Below, in pieces: positions 12,998 to 24,012 of a DNA stretch of 64,000 nt (position 1 is its first letter; each line of letters starts with the position of its first letter). A program made the position numbers and the translations under genes. Under the pieces are notes generated by a model. The model saw only the letters and a list, made by a program, of their open reading frames with translations, searched no databases and was not told the DNA's origin. This DNA comes from Sipunculus nudus (taxonomy: Eukaryota > Annelida > Sipuncula > Golfingiida > Sipunculidae): contig CM049313.1 of assembly GCA_026874595.1 (NCBI GenBank), positions 35,801,159-35,865,158 on the forward strand, given 5' to 3'.

Positions 12998-13516
12998 ATG
13001 TATGGTATTAAATTTGCTTTTGTCACCTCAGCTCGCGTTTACGTACATTCAACTTGGCATGCCCTCTGCGAAAACGAGCACGGTTCAAAGACAGGCTTTA
13101 TAAAAGGCCCGAGTGATAGAGCGATTTTCAACGATACAGAACTTCTCAGTTGGGCCAGCTGCGTTCCATTATTTCTTCTTACAGAAACCACGTTCAAAGG
13201 GAAGCCATTCCACAAGATACAGCACGATGTTGATCGTGTTGCAACACAGGACAGGGAAAATAAGAAAAAATCTTTTACAACCGCTGCATTTGTGGCGAAT
13301 TTGCTTCCTGCGCTTGCCACAGCCGTCCCGCGCGAAAAAAGGAAGACGACCGCAACGAGTAAGCCCGTAACCCAAAGCCCGCTATCCCCATTGACGCGCT
13401 TCAACTTGATACAGGCTCCGGCTTCTGTACCCCCAGGGGAGACTGGCCTGACAAGGTTTGACAAAGCCACAAACAAACGTGCCCCAGTCACCAGCTCAAT
13501 AAGCGAGCTGCATTGA
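12998..13516 (+). other. GC-richer, stop-poor block with 172-codon open frame, unrecognised
   Basis: This is the longest open frame in the window not made of a tandem repeat. It runs from an ATG at 12998 to a TGA. The protein would be rich in Thr, Ala, Lys and Pro with a basic, low-complexity C-terminal half; I see no signal peptide, domain or catalytic motif. The minus strand is also open over 13039-13491 (150 codons) and a third frame for 85, so low stop density from local composition explains it at least as well as selection. It could be an exon or an old element fragment. I would not call it a gene. Confidence 0.15.
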
Positions 13517-13520
13517 ACAT

Positions 13521-14335
13521 GGATGACAGCGATGACTGTTAGGTTTGTTCTTGTGCGCTTCTCTCTTGAGCTCTTGTCGCAGGCTCCTTAATGCGTTTTG
13601 TCTTATTGCTTATACAAAGATTCCCGGACCTTCTTCAGTTTCATTGTAGCCGTCTCCATCGGCATAATGCCTTCCTGTATGGGTATTTTACAGCTATTGT
13701 GCGTATTGCATTTAACAGCATTGTCTTAAAGCAGAAACTGTTTGGGAGGAGCCGTTATTAAAGTTTACTTGTATCGATTTAAGATTAATCTTTTCTCTGT
13801 TGTGAGAATTATTTATACTCGTGTAACAAGAATACCGAGCATTGTGATTACTATTTAGGCATTGATTGTCGCAAGTTACCCGGAATAAGTAAATGACTCA
13901 CAAGTGTTGGTAGGATTCTTATTATCACTCTCCTCGCAATCTGAACTGACAGAGTTATTACTAAAGACCGCCTGCTAATCATAGCGTCACCACTATTGTT
14001 CTCGTCAAAAGACATCATCACGCGAAATTCCCGCACTGCCAAACCACCGCTAACCGTGGATGTTATTTTTAATCCTCCTACTTCTTCTATAAGAAATCTT
14101 CCTGCCATAATAAGGCGCCCTCCAGCGAAGCTCTCGGCCACTACCATCTTGAGGCGTTATCACTGGTTATCCTTAATCATTAAGACAATTACATCAGCTT
14201 GCTACTCTATCTCTTCATATTCCAGGGAAGTCATCGCTGATTTTCTGGACTGGCATGTTTACAGCGGTATTTATGCAAGTGCGTCACCGTTATTTTCCTC
14301 TAAATTATTATTTTCTTCATGCCAAGAACAATATC
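13521..14335. other. Unique stretch, nothing recognised
   Basis: Mixed-composition DNA with no element ends or tandem repeats. Overlapping open frames on both strands at 13851-14364 show no known domain. Confidence 0.4.
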
Positions 14336-14339
14336 TCTG

Positions 14340-14635
14340 TCTATATTTCTCTTTCTCCCTGTGATCTCCCTGTCTTTCTAAGTGTTTCTCTGTATTCTCT
14401 GTCCCCGTTTCCCTTAATTAATATTTAATGTCCACAACTCTCACTCTCTTTTTTTTTTTCTCTCTCTCTCACACACATATCTTCTCTTTATCCTTATCTT
14501 CCTTTGTCTCCTTATCTTTTTCTGTCTTTCTTTTTATCTTTTCTCTCATTTTATATTCCTTTATTTTTTTCTCTCTATCCCTGTTTCTCTCTCTCTGTAA
14601 AATGTTTATTCTTTGTTTACTTTATTTTCTATAGT
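14340..14635 (+). repeat. Pyrimidine-rich low-complexity tract
   Basis: Top strand is T/C-rich with repeated TCTC, TTTC and CTTT words, without a regular period. The Leu/Phe/Ser-rich open frame inside it is compositional. Confidence 0.85.
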
Positions 14636-14681
14636 TCTACTCACATAGACCTCTCATAATCATGTTAAAATTATTTATAGC

Positions 14682-14683
<2 letters not shown>

Positions 14684-14727
<44 letters not shown>
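14684..14727. repeat. (TA)n microsatellite
   Basis: About 22 TA units. Confidence 0.95.
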
Positions 14728-14731
<4 letters not shown>

Positions 14732-15635
14732 GAGAACAACTGAACATTCCTTGATATTTTCGGCAGCTCCATCACACATCTTGGAACTACAATTTAGACT
14801 CTGATTTAAAAGTTCTTTCTTCTCCTTTGTCTGCTCCCTTGCGGACGATGCTGGAACCCTCCATCTTCTGTAAACGTCCGGTCTCCAAAATGTAACTAAA
14901 ACACTTGACTGATTAGGAATTGACGACCTAAGTTTGTGCATTAATGGCTATATTGAACGTAACCTCCAGCAAACCAGCAGGAGGATATGCTTTCATTCCC
15001 GTTTGTGTTTGTTTGTTTGGGTGTTTGTTCACAATACAACTCAAGCAATCGATTAATCATGAACGCACAGTCTCATGAAATTTTCAGAACATTTCGGGAA
15101 TGGGCCAAGGAAGAATCGAATAGATTTCTGATTATGGATCCTTCTCATGAACCTGGTTCCAAGAACGCCATCAAGGAATATTCACACATGTACAATCATT
15201 TATGCATGAATGAAACTTGGAAAAATGGCCGAATAAGAGAATGCAATCACGTTTTGAGGAGTATCCCACATGAAGGACCTCCTACATGGCGGAGGCCTGC
15301 ATTCCTGAGACTATATGCATAATTCTAGTTTGAAATACAGCAAAGCCCACCACTGCATGGTGATATCATATATACTTCATAACTAACACGTATAAGAAAA
15401 TATCTGCGACATGTTTTCACCGAATTGATTTTGACGTAAACGCGCATCTACACCGCGGACATGATGTTTAGGTCCATGGCACTGTCTATAGGATGAAGGT
15501 TACCAAATGATAAGAATGCTATGTTATTATTAAACCTTCTGGATTTCAGGCTTAATATAATATGTTTTTATTAATCCTTCGGGATATCTGATAAAGACAC
15601 CAGAGCTAATCTCTGGCTGTGGTTTCACCATTTAG

Positions 15636-15710
15636 CCATTGAGGTTGTAGCGGGGTTCCAACCGGGGACTGCTCCGAGGTCCAACGCATTAACCACCATT
15701 AACCACTATA
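15636..15710 (-). mobile_element. Probable decayed tRNA-derived SINE head
   Basis: On the minus strand, AGTGGTTAATGCG looks like a type 2 Pol III A-box region, and GGTTGGAACC (reverse complement at 15654-15663) resembles a B box (GGTTCGANNC) with a C-to-G change. Between them lies GGACCTCGGAGCAGTCCCC. The T stem no longer pairs, so this is not a working tRNA gene. A SINE head or tRNA pseudogene is the likeliest reading; its ends are not defined. Confidence 0.35.
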
Positions 15711-15869
15711 TATATATATAGGCCATGCACGTCCTACTCCACATGAATTTATCTATACTCCCAAACGAGAGTTAACATCTTATTTTTATGTTCTTATATT
15801 CTTGATTAAAACGTTATCCCGCTCCTTAATCATGACGTCATCATATAAATCAACTGATTGTTTTTGGTT

Positions 15870-15997
15870 CCGTCATCACATCTACCGAATTTACCGGCCG
15901 GATAAAAATCGGCCGAAAAATCCTTGACATTTTCACGGAATTTAGCAGCCGATTTTTCCTGTCGGATTTTTAAAAAAATCGGTAGATGAGAGGACGG
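15870..15997. mobile_element. 128-bp foldback MITE-like element
   Basis: The left arm 15870-15888 and right arm 15979-15997 are inverted repeats matching at 17 of 19 bases, with a perfect 9-bp core ATCTACCGA/TCGGTAGAT. Inside, AAAAATCGGCCG on the left pairs with the region holding CAGCCGATTTTT on the right, so almost the whole element can fold back into one long hairpin. No clear target-site duplication is seen. Non-autonomous; the autonomous partner is unknown. Confidence 0.65.
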
Positions 15998-15999
15998 CT

Positions 16000-17860
16000 T
16001 TCAAGAAATACATAATTTTTCTGAAGAACTTAAATTTTCATTCATGCAGCGATTCACTATGATCAAAGAAACGTTTCTTTGAATGTTTTGTCTTTTCTTG
16101 TTTTTTTTAATCATTTAAAAAAATGAAAGCAATATTATACAATTTCACACATAATGCTATGCTCGGTCTCTACCTTTCCAAATGTCCACATTAATGTGGT
16201 CCAAATACTCATTTATATTTCCCCTTTTGTGGTCTGAAATGGTGATCAGAAATAAATTTATCTAGCCCTCTGAGTAGTTTTGTACATTATTTTATTTTTT
16301 TTTCATCACGGATGCCTGATTGACATATATGACTGCCGGCGGTGAAAGAGATAAGGAACAGGACGTGTAGCTTTCAGAGGATTTGGTGTAAATGGCAATA
16401 ACACAAATAATGGCACAAACGGTTTTAGTGTATATAGTTAAACAGCGGCATCACAGAACAGTAAGAAAACATGGATGGTTACAGGTGTGTGCTTTTATAA
16501 ACACATATTACAAAAGGTAATGATATCTTTGTAAGAGAATTGGTACATTTCATTCCTTTCTTACACCAACAACTGTTTTATGCGGAGCACCCACATTCAC
16601 GTAACTCTGGCTACGAACAAAAAGCGGCTGAACCACGAAGTCCGCATGGCTGCCTAATGGGCAAACTAATGGCTTTTCCTTTGAGTAACCTCCTCAAAGC
16701 CTTTACCAAAGACTCCAAGACATGTCAGCCCCGCGCAAGTACTAGGTGACCATACAGAACGGTCACAATTTACTCATTTTCCACTATATTCTACATTTGT
16801 CGTATCATTTCCGGAACTGAATGGAGCCGTCTGCTTTAATCGGGATAGATGATTTAAGTGGTGGGTATTTTTTTTCCACCTGAGTGAGTTTAGCGTTTAA
16901 AGAGGACGCCTTATAGTTACTCACCCAGAAACGTTTGATGAATTTGTTTGGTTCGTTAATGTGATTAGAGTCCCACATTAATCACAGAGGATTTTCATTG
17001 TTGCCCCGGTAAGACAAGAGCTTTGCCAATTCTAGGTTTTACTACTCTCGTAGAGTTGTACAAATGTTTTTGTCTTTTTTTCTCCGATTAAAGAAACCAC
17101 GTATAGAATGTATAATGGCAGCCAGATTTACAGAAAAGCAAAGATATCGTTAAATACTAGAAATCAAACCCCTGGAAATGTCGTTTTTTATACTCATTTT
17201 AACATTTCGATTCACAGGTTTCAACGCCGCTAATGTATTTTTTTCGGCAGCCGATTCAAGATTTGGTGTCATTATATACTTACACTTGTGTAATCTTCGA
17301 TTCATATCGTGTGTGTAGTTCGTGTTTTTTTGCATCTCGGGTAGAAGTTTCCCCAAGACAAATGACAAATCGGTTTTGGTCTCCTATCTGGCCAGGCAGA
17401 TCTCTCTCTCCCCCTCTTTCTTCCTCTCTGCCAAATGCGTCTCTATTCCCTTGCATGCTTTTATATTTTGTTTATATCTGCATTATCACATATGCATTAT
17501 GTCCTGCATGATATTTGGAAAAAGTGGTTGCGTTAAATCCATATATATTTTTAACGATGTTTGCATGAAACCCCTATTTAATTAAAGATTTACGTATATA
17601 TAAGTACATAGGCCAGTATATTTTCACACAATAATATACGTAATCATAGAAGAAGCATTTGCAAATTAAAAACTTTGAATGTAAGGATTCTGAATTAAAA
17701 TATGTCACGCTCTCAGTTTCCACTCTCATTTTCTTATATGTTCAGTTATAACTGGCACAATTATCTTGATTCAGTATCAATATATACATAAACATGTCGC
17801 CTGCTCTAAACCTTATACTGAATATACAACAAATGCGATAAGACTACCTGTAGTCTAAAC
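16000..17860. other. Unique stretch, nothing recognised
   Basis: AT-rich DNA with short homopolymer runs. Open frames up to 92 codons occur around 17233-17585 without recognisable domains. Confidence 0.45.
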
Positions 17861-17865
17861 ACTAG

Positions 17866-18060
17866 ATACCACCTGTAATACACGTTCCCTATACCACTTG
17901 TCACGAACGTACACCAGATACCACCTGTGTTAAAGGTGGCAAAACTAGCTTTGACATGCGTACAAGATACCATCTGTGCCACATACCACTTGTAATACAG
18001 TCAGGTACCACCCTTGATACAAGGGCCACATGTACCACCTGTATAACACAAGCACAAGAT
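17866..18060 (+). repeat. Degenerate minisatellite carrying E-box motifs
   Basis: Seven or so copies of a loose ATACCACCTGTAATAC-type unit occur at 17866, 17891, 17917, 17968, 17983, 18003 and 18029. Most preserve a CANNTG hexamer (CACCTG at three sites, CACTTG at two, CATCTG at one). Spacing is irregular at about 15-50 bp. Confidence 0.6.
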
Positions 18061-18302
18061 ATGCTACATATCAAGTCATGTGATATGCGTAAGCGGAACC
18101 TTAAAGGCATATAAACATTTCAATAATATGTGCATTATCTCACAATATTAGTCCATTTTGACTTAATACAAAAAGTTTCCAAAAGTATCCTGACGCATGG
18201 ACTCAGGCCTACCATCTCCAGTTCCCCTGTTAAACGTTGTTATGGTTCTGTATGGTTCACGTGTCTGTTGACCACAACAACACTGCGTGACCCGAGGTCG
18301 GA

Positions 18303-18563
18303 ATTTGCGCATGCGCGACAAGTTCCCGTGAAAGGGAAGAAACAGGTTGAAAACAAACACAGAAGAAACACCGGTTGTCAGCTTGAAAAATCTTGATTTG
18401 TGGGTTGCACGGTATGGCCACCAGCTTTCGTGAGCGCTATGTTTATGTTTTTGGCCCATTTTGGAACGAACTATTAGTAGATACCACTATAGCTTGAGGG
18501 AAAAAGACGCTATATTTCATGTATATTTAACATGCCTGGTATGTGAATAGGTCCTTTTTACTG
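18303..18563 (+). mobile_element. Dispersed repeat family B, copy 1
   Basis: Shares with 21722-22013 the ordered blocks TTGCGCATGCGCGACAA, GAAACACCGGT, CTTGAAAAATCTTGATTT, GCTATGTTTATG, TATTTCATGTATAT, GTGAATAG and CCTTTTTA. Same orientation as copy 2, 3.4 kb away. No long open frame, terminal inverted repeat or tRNA promoter is clear. Probably a non-autonomous element; class unknown. Confidence 0.7.
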
Positions 18564-18565
18564 CA

Positions 18566-20040
18566 TTATCTGAGACGGGAGGAGGTGTTCTCTCTCTCTC
18601 CATGTTTTCAAATACAAGCACCTGTGATTTACAGTCTTGTACGTCTTATTTATTCCTAATGTTGCGTCCCGCAGATTTATTTGGCGTATACAGTACCTAA
18701 CCATTATGGTATAAATGTCTGTCGCCAGACCGGCTTTATCGGTGGGAATCTCTTCAGAAAAGATGGCGGTTGATATTATCATGGTTTACGCGTTGATTTA
18801 TCCCAGTGTTAACACCAGCGGTAATCCCTTTCAATGACGCGGGGACAGCCGGGAGCTACGGGCGTCACTTCCGGTATCCATCATGCCCCTGATTAGTACG
18901 CAAGGTGACACAAAACCGAGTAAATTACTATCAAGTCCCGCGCCACTCAGAAAACCCGCATTTATATTCATTGAAACAACTGGATTTTTTTCCTACTGGT
19001 CGCATCACTTTTTGTCTCCGCGAGCGTAAACACCAAACTCTTTCCTTAATATATGTCTTACCGGAAAATGCTTTCCACTGTTTTAGCCTGAGGTAGGAAC
19101 CTGTCTGTTCTGTTGAAGAAACACATTTGGCGTGACGTGTATAGTCAATGCTTTATTTAAAAATATATCTTGGAGTAGGACATATAGCCTCGTAGTAAAG
19201 AAACTGGCCATTGAGAGCAGAAGCTATGGGTTCTTTCCAAAATAGAAAGGCAAATGGGCCAAGACAAATTGGATAAAGGCAAATGAACCCAGGCAAATAT
19301 GGTGATTATTCCCGGAGCCCAATAGTCTTCACTTGAGATCAGCTCTCATGTATTAATCACTGCATAGCGGCTGTAATTTTTTTTGTAATAATACCGTCAT
19401 GTTAAGAACCTCGAGTTCAAAGCGCGTAATGAAATGACATGTCTTTCTTGTCACCTGGATATCTTCATTCTTATTTATAAGACAGTGCCACCTACACGTC
19501 ATGCGTCTGACATTAGGAAAATATCATACGTTCTTAATTTACCCAAACAGGTATGGCGGTTCCGCTATGCATGGAAGTGAATGCAACAGAAATCGTCTTA
19601 AACTTATAGATATATATATATTTGTATAAAACCATTCTGAATTTCAGGCTCTTGGTATGTGGGGAGGGGGTAATCCTATCATGTTACTGAGACATCACGT
19701 GTATCCTTGGTCTTTGTAGATTTCTGCCTTCGAGTTAGCCCTTGAATAGAGTTTATGGTGCTTGGGAACATAGAAGGATCATCGTCTCATTTTCTCGTTA
19801 TTTACGTCATGGATTTTCACCCACTGCCATGACCATCTTGAAGCGAATACTGTTTGGAACAAAATACTGCTGCATGGGCACCAGTTTATGTTATGGATTA
19901 TTGTACATATTATATATTATATATAAATGTGAATGATTATATATATACATGCATGTGTGTGTGAATCAGAGAGAGCTCTACAACAGTAAGAGAGGCAACT
20001 ATGTATAAGTCTCGGCTTTTCAAACCACGCCGTTAGCTTC
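18566..20040. other. Unique stretch, nothing recognised
   Basis: No repeat arrays or coding signal beyond chance-length open frames. The 70 bp just upstream of the hammerhead element (about 19970-20040) does not match the sequence upstream of the second hammerhead copy. Confidence 0.4.
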
Positions 20041-20123
20041 ATTCTAACCACATTCACCTGATGATCGGGTCGCATCCCGTGAAACAGACTGTTGTGAATT
20101 AACAGTGTTGTTTTTCTTCAGAG

Positions 20124-20127
<4 letters not shown>
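20041..20127 (+). mobile_element. 87-bp hammerhead-bearing dispersed element, copy 1
   Basis: This 87-bp segment recurs at 40360-40446 with the same length and two substitutions. Similarity starts at ATTCTAACCACATTCAC and stops at CTTCAGAGTTAT, immediately before a (TA)n tract in both places, while the left flanks are unrelated. That is the behaviour of a mobile unit or of an element end. It holds a type I hammerhead ribozyme (20052-20099). Short-stem hammerheads of this kind are established in Penelope-like elements and in small non-autonomous retrozymes; assignment here is inference. Confidence 0.75.
20052..20099 (+). ncRNA. Type I hammerhead self-cleaving ribozyme
   Basis: Stem I: ATTCAC (20052-20057) pairs perfectly with GTGAAT (20094-20099). 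Core strand one: CTGATGA (20058-20064). Stem II: CGGG (20066-20069) with CCCG (20076-20079) around loop TCGCAT. Core strand two: GAAA (20081-20084), its last A being position 15.1. Stem III is tiny: C20085-G20091 and A20086-T20090 with a GAC loop, next to the 15.1-16.1 A-U pair. The cleavage triplet is GUU (20091-20093), so the predicted cut lies after U20093. All invariant core bases are present. One weakness is a U-U opposition at the base of stem II (20065/20080), where G-C is usual. Open ends at stem I and a minimal stem III define type I; such forms often cleave best as dimers. Confidence 0.8.
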
Positions 20128-20175
<48 letters not shown>

Positions 20176-20195
20176 GTTTATATATATATATATAA
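20122..20195. repeat. (TA)n microsatellite 3' of hammerhead copy 1
   Basis: About 20 TA units, then TATGTATATATATGTTTATATATATA. It begins inside the last bases of the 87-bp element, so it may be the element's tail. Confidence 0.95.
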
Positions 20196-21721
20196 ACATA
20201 AAGAACATTGAAGAATCAACACGTAACTGTATACTTCTTCGATCGATCGAGAAAGAGAGAAAGAGAGACAGACAGACGGGAAGACAGACAGAAAAGTGTT
20301 TAACTTTATAATGGCTCTCAGAGAGTGTAATTTAAACAAACCTGATTTACGAAATAAGGTGTAAACCCAAATATGTATCTAGACGATATGGATGTTTAAA
20401 TTGCTCTAAAATTGTCTCTGTGCATATTCATACGAATTCTATATTTTTTTAAATTGTTATCTCTCTTATTTTGTATTGAAAGAAGTTTTTTTTTCAAACT
20501 GTACCGGCTTGATTTTTTACCGTTTGTTTGCGGGATCATGGTTAATGTACGTAGCAGACTGCTATGTGACCAGCCTTGATTGGGCTTAATCACCCAGGTC
20601 TAAATGAATTGATTCCTATTGTATGACACTAAATGCCTCCGTTATAACATCTATAATGCAGCTTTGTGCGGGAGGCGCATAAAATAACCCGAAAGATCAT
20701 CCATTTGAGCTTTAGCCATGTGTGAACTGCCCCAGCCACTTAGCTCATCTCCGTTTGCGGCAACTTCATTGCCCACTGACGGCATGTCGTGATCAACAGA
20801 GTAGAAAATTCTCGCCTCGCTTATTCCATTTGGCACCCGGCTGCAAGGTCCGACCAACTGGCAAGCTGCCGTCCACCAGCGCTTATCTTATTAATAATTT
20901 AATGATTAATTACCCCGTTTAAACGACTCGCATTATCTACCGTAATCAACCCAATGCATAAATGGTTATATGATATACCTGCAGAACACTCCGTATCGCC
21001 AGTCGTCTTTTTTTCAGTATTCACACATGAGCGGTTTGGTATAGACTCACCTGGACACAATAATGTTTTATTCCTGATTTTCTGACATAACGTTTATCAA
21101 AACAAAAACAATTCAAAGTGGTGATAAAGTATTTATTTCGGCGTAATCTACCGCGATGATGCAATGGACTGTTGGTGGCAATTAATCTAATGTCCCGTGC
21201 TTTGTGAGTAAATTACGATAAATATTTTACCTACTTTGTGGAAAAAAAACTTGATGGAGCCCAAGCTTATAACCGCCCGTGACATCGCTCACATCTAATA
21301 ACAAGCGTTAAAAATTAATTAATCAACACGTTTAATTATGATCTGTATTGAGGGACGAAAAAGTCTCCGTGCCCGGGTGTTTTGTGATAATGAATATAAC
21401 TTGTTTGATCGCAGTGCAAAAAGAGAACAACATTTAAAGAGAACGATGTTCTTTCAGGTTTGAAGTATCGGAATACGTTAAATTAACGACTTCCTTTTTG
21501 ATAGATTATAATCATAGTATCTAACGCACCCTTGGCTCGAATATCTGTGAAGTGAAGATGAAATGTTAATTTTATTATCCTAAAAAAAACAAATTATGTA
21601 GATAAAATGTGTTTTGTCCACCATATTATTGCTGTGGTTATGTTTACATTCATACACCAGTTTGATGCAGTCTATCCACAACTTAATTCATATTTTCCCT
21701 ATCATATACCAGGGGTCCTAT
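20196..21721. other. Unique stretch, nothing recognised
   Basis: Includes a GA/GACA-rich tract at 20245-20300 and a GC-richer block at 20650-20890 with overlapping open frames on both strands (68 and 66 codons). No domain or element is recognised. Homeobox-like AT words (TTATTAATAA, TGATTAATTA) lie at 20888-20912. Confidence 0.4.
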
Positions 21722-22013
21722 CTTGCGCATGCGCGACAACTACAAAAAAAACAAAGCAGGAAGAAATATGAAAGAAGAAGCACAGAGGAAACACCGGTGA
21801 GAAACTTGAAAAATCTTGATTTACGAAGTTGCTGGGTGCGGAAAACTGGTTGCGTGGGGGCTATGTTATGTTTCGTGCCCCGAATCGCTCCCGATGTAAG
21901 TTTATTTCCACTTGTATACAGGCATAAGCAAACGGTTTTTTATATATTAAAGAAAACACTGTACTTTATGTATATATAACATAACGGGTATATGAATAGA
22001 CTCCTTTTAATGA
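21722..22013 (+). mobile_element. Dispersed repeat family B, copy 2
   Basis: Partner of 18303-18563, with the same block order and orientation. It differs by many substitutions and an A-rich insertion near 21745, so the two are old copies rather than a recent duplication. A 121-codon frame overlapping its 5' half is not supported as a gene. Confidence 0.7.
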
Positions 22014-22712
22014 GGTTTACCATCTCTACCAGTAAAAATAACATTCAATCCATTCGGGCATTAGAAAGAACGACTTGAAATCCGACTCTTGTTGGTAAAA
22101 GCTTGTAGCATCTCTAATACCATGGTGTCACGATTGGTGTAAATCAAAAGGAAGAGTTTTATCTGAACTATTTAAAGGAAGTGATAAAAAAACATGCCAG
22201 TTGATAAAGGGAACACATCATTCATCTCACAGAAGGACGCCAGGGTTAGATACTGTAAAGAGGGGTTGAAGTCCCGTCTCGGGTCTCGCGGGAGTTCCCG
22301 GGAGTGATTGAGGAGAGATAAGACACAGGAGAGCAATATGACAAAGAAGATTAAAATCCTGATGTAACAAATACCGCAAATAAGATCAGCACTACGTGCC
22401 ACTGTTCTGGACTGACCGCTTACCATATCGCTCCGTTTAATTCTTGCTCCCTATTGGTTCCCGACATTTCTATACGTCACCGGTGACATAGCAGCCTTAA
22501 CGTTTTGTCTTATTTGGTGTCACCTGTGTTTTGGCTGTCTCGATTTTCCGGTCATCGTTTCCTAGCATTTTGGTATCAGATGTGTTTAAGATGTTCCCCT
22601 ATCACATTACACTTTCATTTGCCTAAATATAGCGGTATATGTATAATTCTGACATCCGACTTGCCAGACCAAGGTATTTCATCACCTGCTGGATTCACAA
22701 TACTCATAGTTT

Positions 22713-22912
22713 CTGATAGATGGCGCAGTGATAGCCTCATCGCGAACTTATGTAAATGTTCTCAAGACTGATCGGAAATTTTGTAAAAAGACTCCTCTTA
22801 AGACATACCTGGCATCGTTCCCGACAGTTCATGATCAAAAACTGTATCTGAGAGGCTTGGACACAGAGGAGTTGCGTGACACGAGTCCAGTGGCACCACC
22901 GTCAATTATAAA
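22713..22912 (+). mobile_element. Dispersed repeat family A, copy 1
   Basis: The most complete of five related copies (others at 29411, 40016, 44199, 49630). Ordered shared blocks are TGATAGATGGCGC, CCTCATCGCGAA, GGCATCGTTCCCGACAGTT, CAGAGGAGTTGCGTGACA and CCACCGTCAATTATAA. Its 5' end resembles a Pol III A box (TGGCGCAGTGA), but no B box is evident, so a SINE origin is only possible. About 200 bp, no coding capacity. Confidence 0.7.
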
Positions 22913-23063
22913 TCAGATTTTTAATTGTCTGTAGTTTTTGTTTCCGTTCTCTCTTTATTTTTCTCCTGTTTTTTTTTCTTAAATCCTTCAATCCGGTATC
23001 ACATGTTTTTGGTTGCAAGCTTTCTTCCGAGTAGCTAAAGACAATGTTCACGCATCGCATGTA

Positions 23064-23744
23064 TCGTTCCAGATATGTCCCCAAGTGCTGACATCAGGGC
23101 ATCACCTAGGTTACTACGGGATACATCGCCTTGACAACAGGGCACCGCAGAGGACACACCGGGACACATTGCGTTGATATCAGGGCAACACCGAAGACAC
23201 ACGAGGACACATTGAGTTGACACCAGGGCACCGCCGAGGACACACCGGGGCACATTGCGATGATATCGAGCACCACCGAGGAAACACCAGGAAATATAGC
23301 GTTGACATCAGGGCACCGCCTAGGATACACCGGGATACATTGCCTGGATATCAGGGCACCTCCGAGGATACACCAGGATACATTGTGTAGACGTCAGGGC
23401 ACCGCCGAGGATACACCGGGACACATTGCGTTGACACCAGTACACCGCCGAGGACACATCGGGACACATTGCGTTGACATCAGGGCAACACCGAGGACAC
23501 ACCGGGACACATTGCTATGATATCGAGGACCACCGAGGAAACACCGGGAAATATAGCGTGGACATCAGGGCACCGCCTAGGATACACCGGGATACATTGC
23601 TTGCATGGACATCAGGGCATCACCGAGAATATACCGGGATACATTGCGTGGACGTCAGGGCACCGCCGAGGATACACCGGGGCACACTGCGTTGACATCA
23701 GGGCACCACCGAGGACACACCGGGACACATTGCGTTGACACCAG
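23064..23744 (+). repeat. 43-bp GC-rich minisatellite, block 1
   Basis: Tandem 43-bp units built on GACATCAGGGCACCGCCGAG, GACACACCGGGACACATTGC and GTT. A distinctive variant with ATGATATCGAG and GAAACACC recurs at 23265 and 23516, six units apart, showing higher-order organisation. Because 43 is not a multiple of three and stops are rare, spurious repeat-protein frames run through all phases on both strands. Confidence 0.95.
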
Positions 23745-24012
23745 GGCCCAGTTTCATTAAACCGATTTAAGCCTGTTATTCTACGTTTTTGACTTAAGTC
23801 ACTTTTGTCGAGCTTTAAGTCAGTTTCATTAAAAATCACGTTGATGACTTAAGTCACCTGGCGGGCTGAAATGCTAAGCCTTCACCGAGGAGGCTTAACT
23901 CTGTTTTATGGGTGTATAGCACATTATATCACTTGCACTCGTTGCATGTGACCACACGGCCATCTGTCGAGCGTGGTACGGTACGTCACAGGCGCCAATG
24001 ACGTCATTATTT
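23745..24012 (+). mobile_element. Truncated 5' part of MITE (duplicated copy)
   Basis: Begins GGCCCAGTTTCATTAAACC like the full copy at 24646, and follows it closely to the TGACGTCATTATTT at 24012. It then switches abruptly to CGTTCCAGATATGTCCC, the start of the next array block. The break is the junction of a ~0.9 kb tandem duplication, not a separate insertion. Confidence 0.85.

Noticed and set aside
14987-15322. 111-codon frame as a gene
   Set aside because: No domain, no supporting context, length within chance for the local composition.
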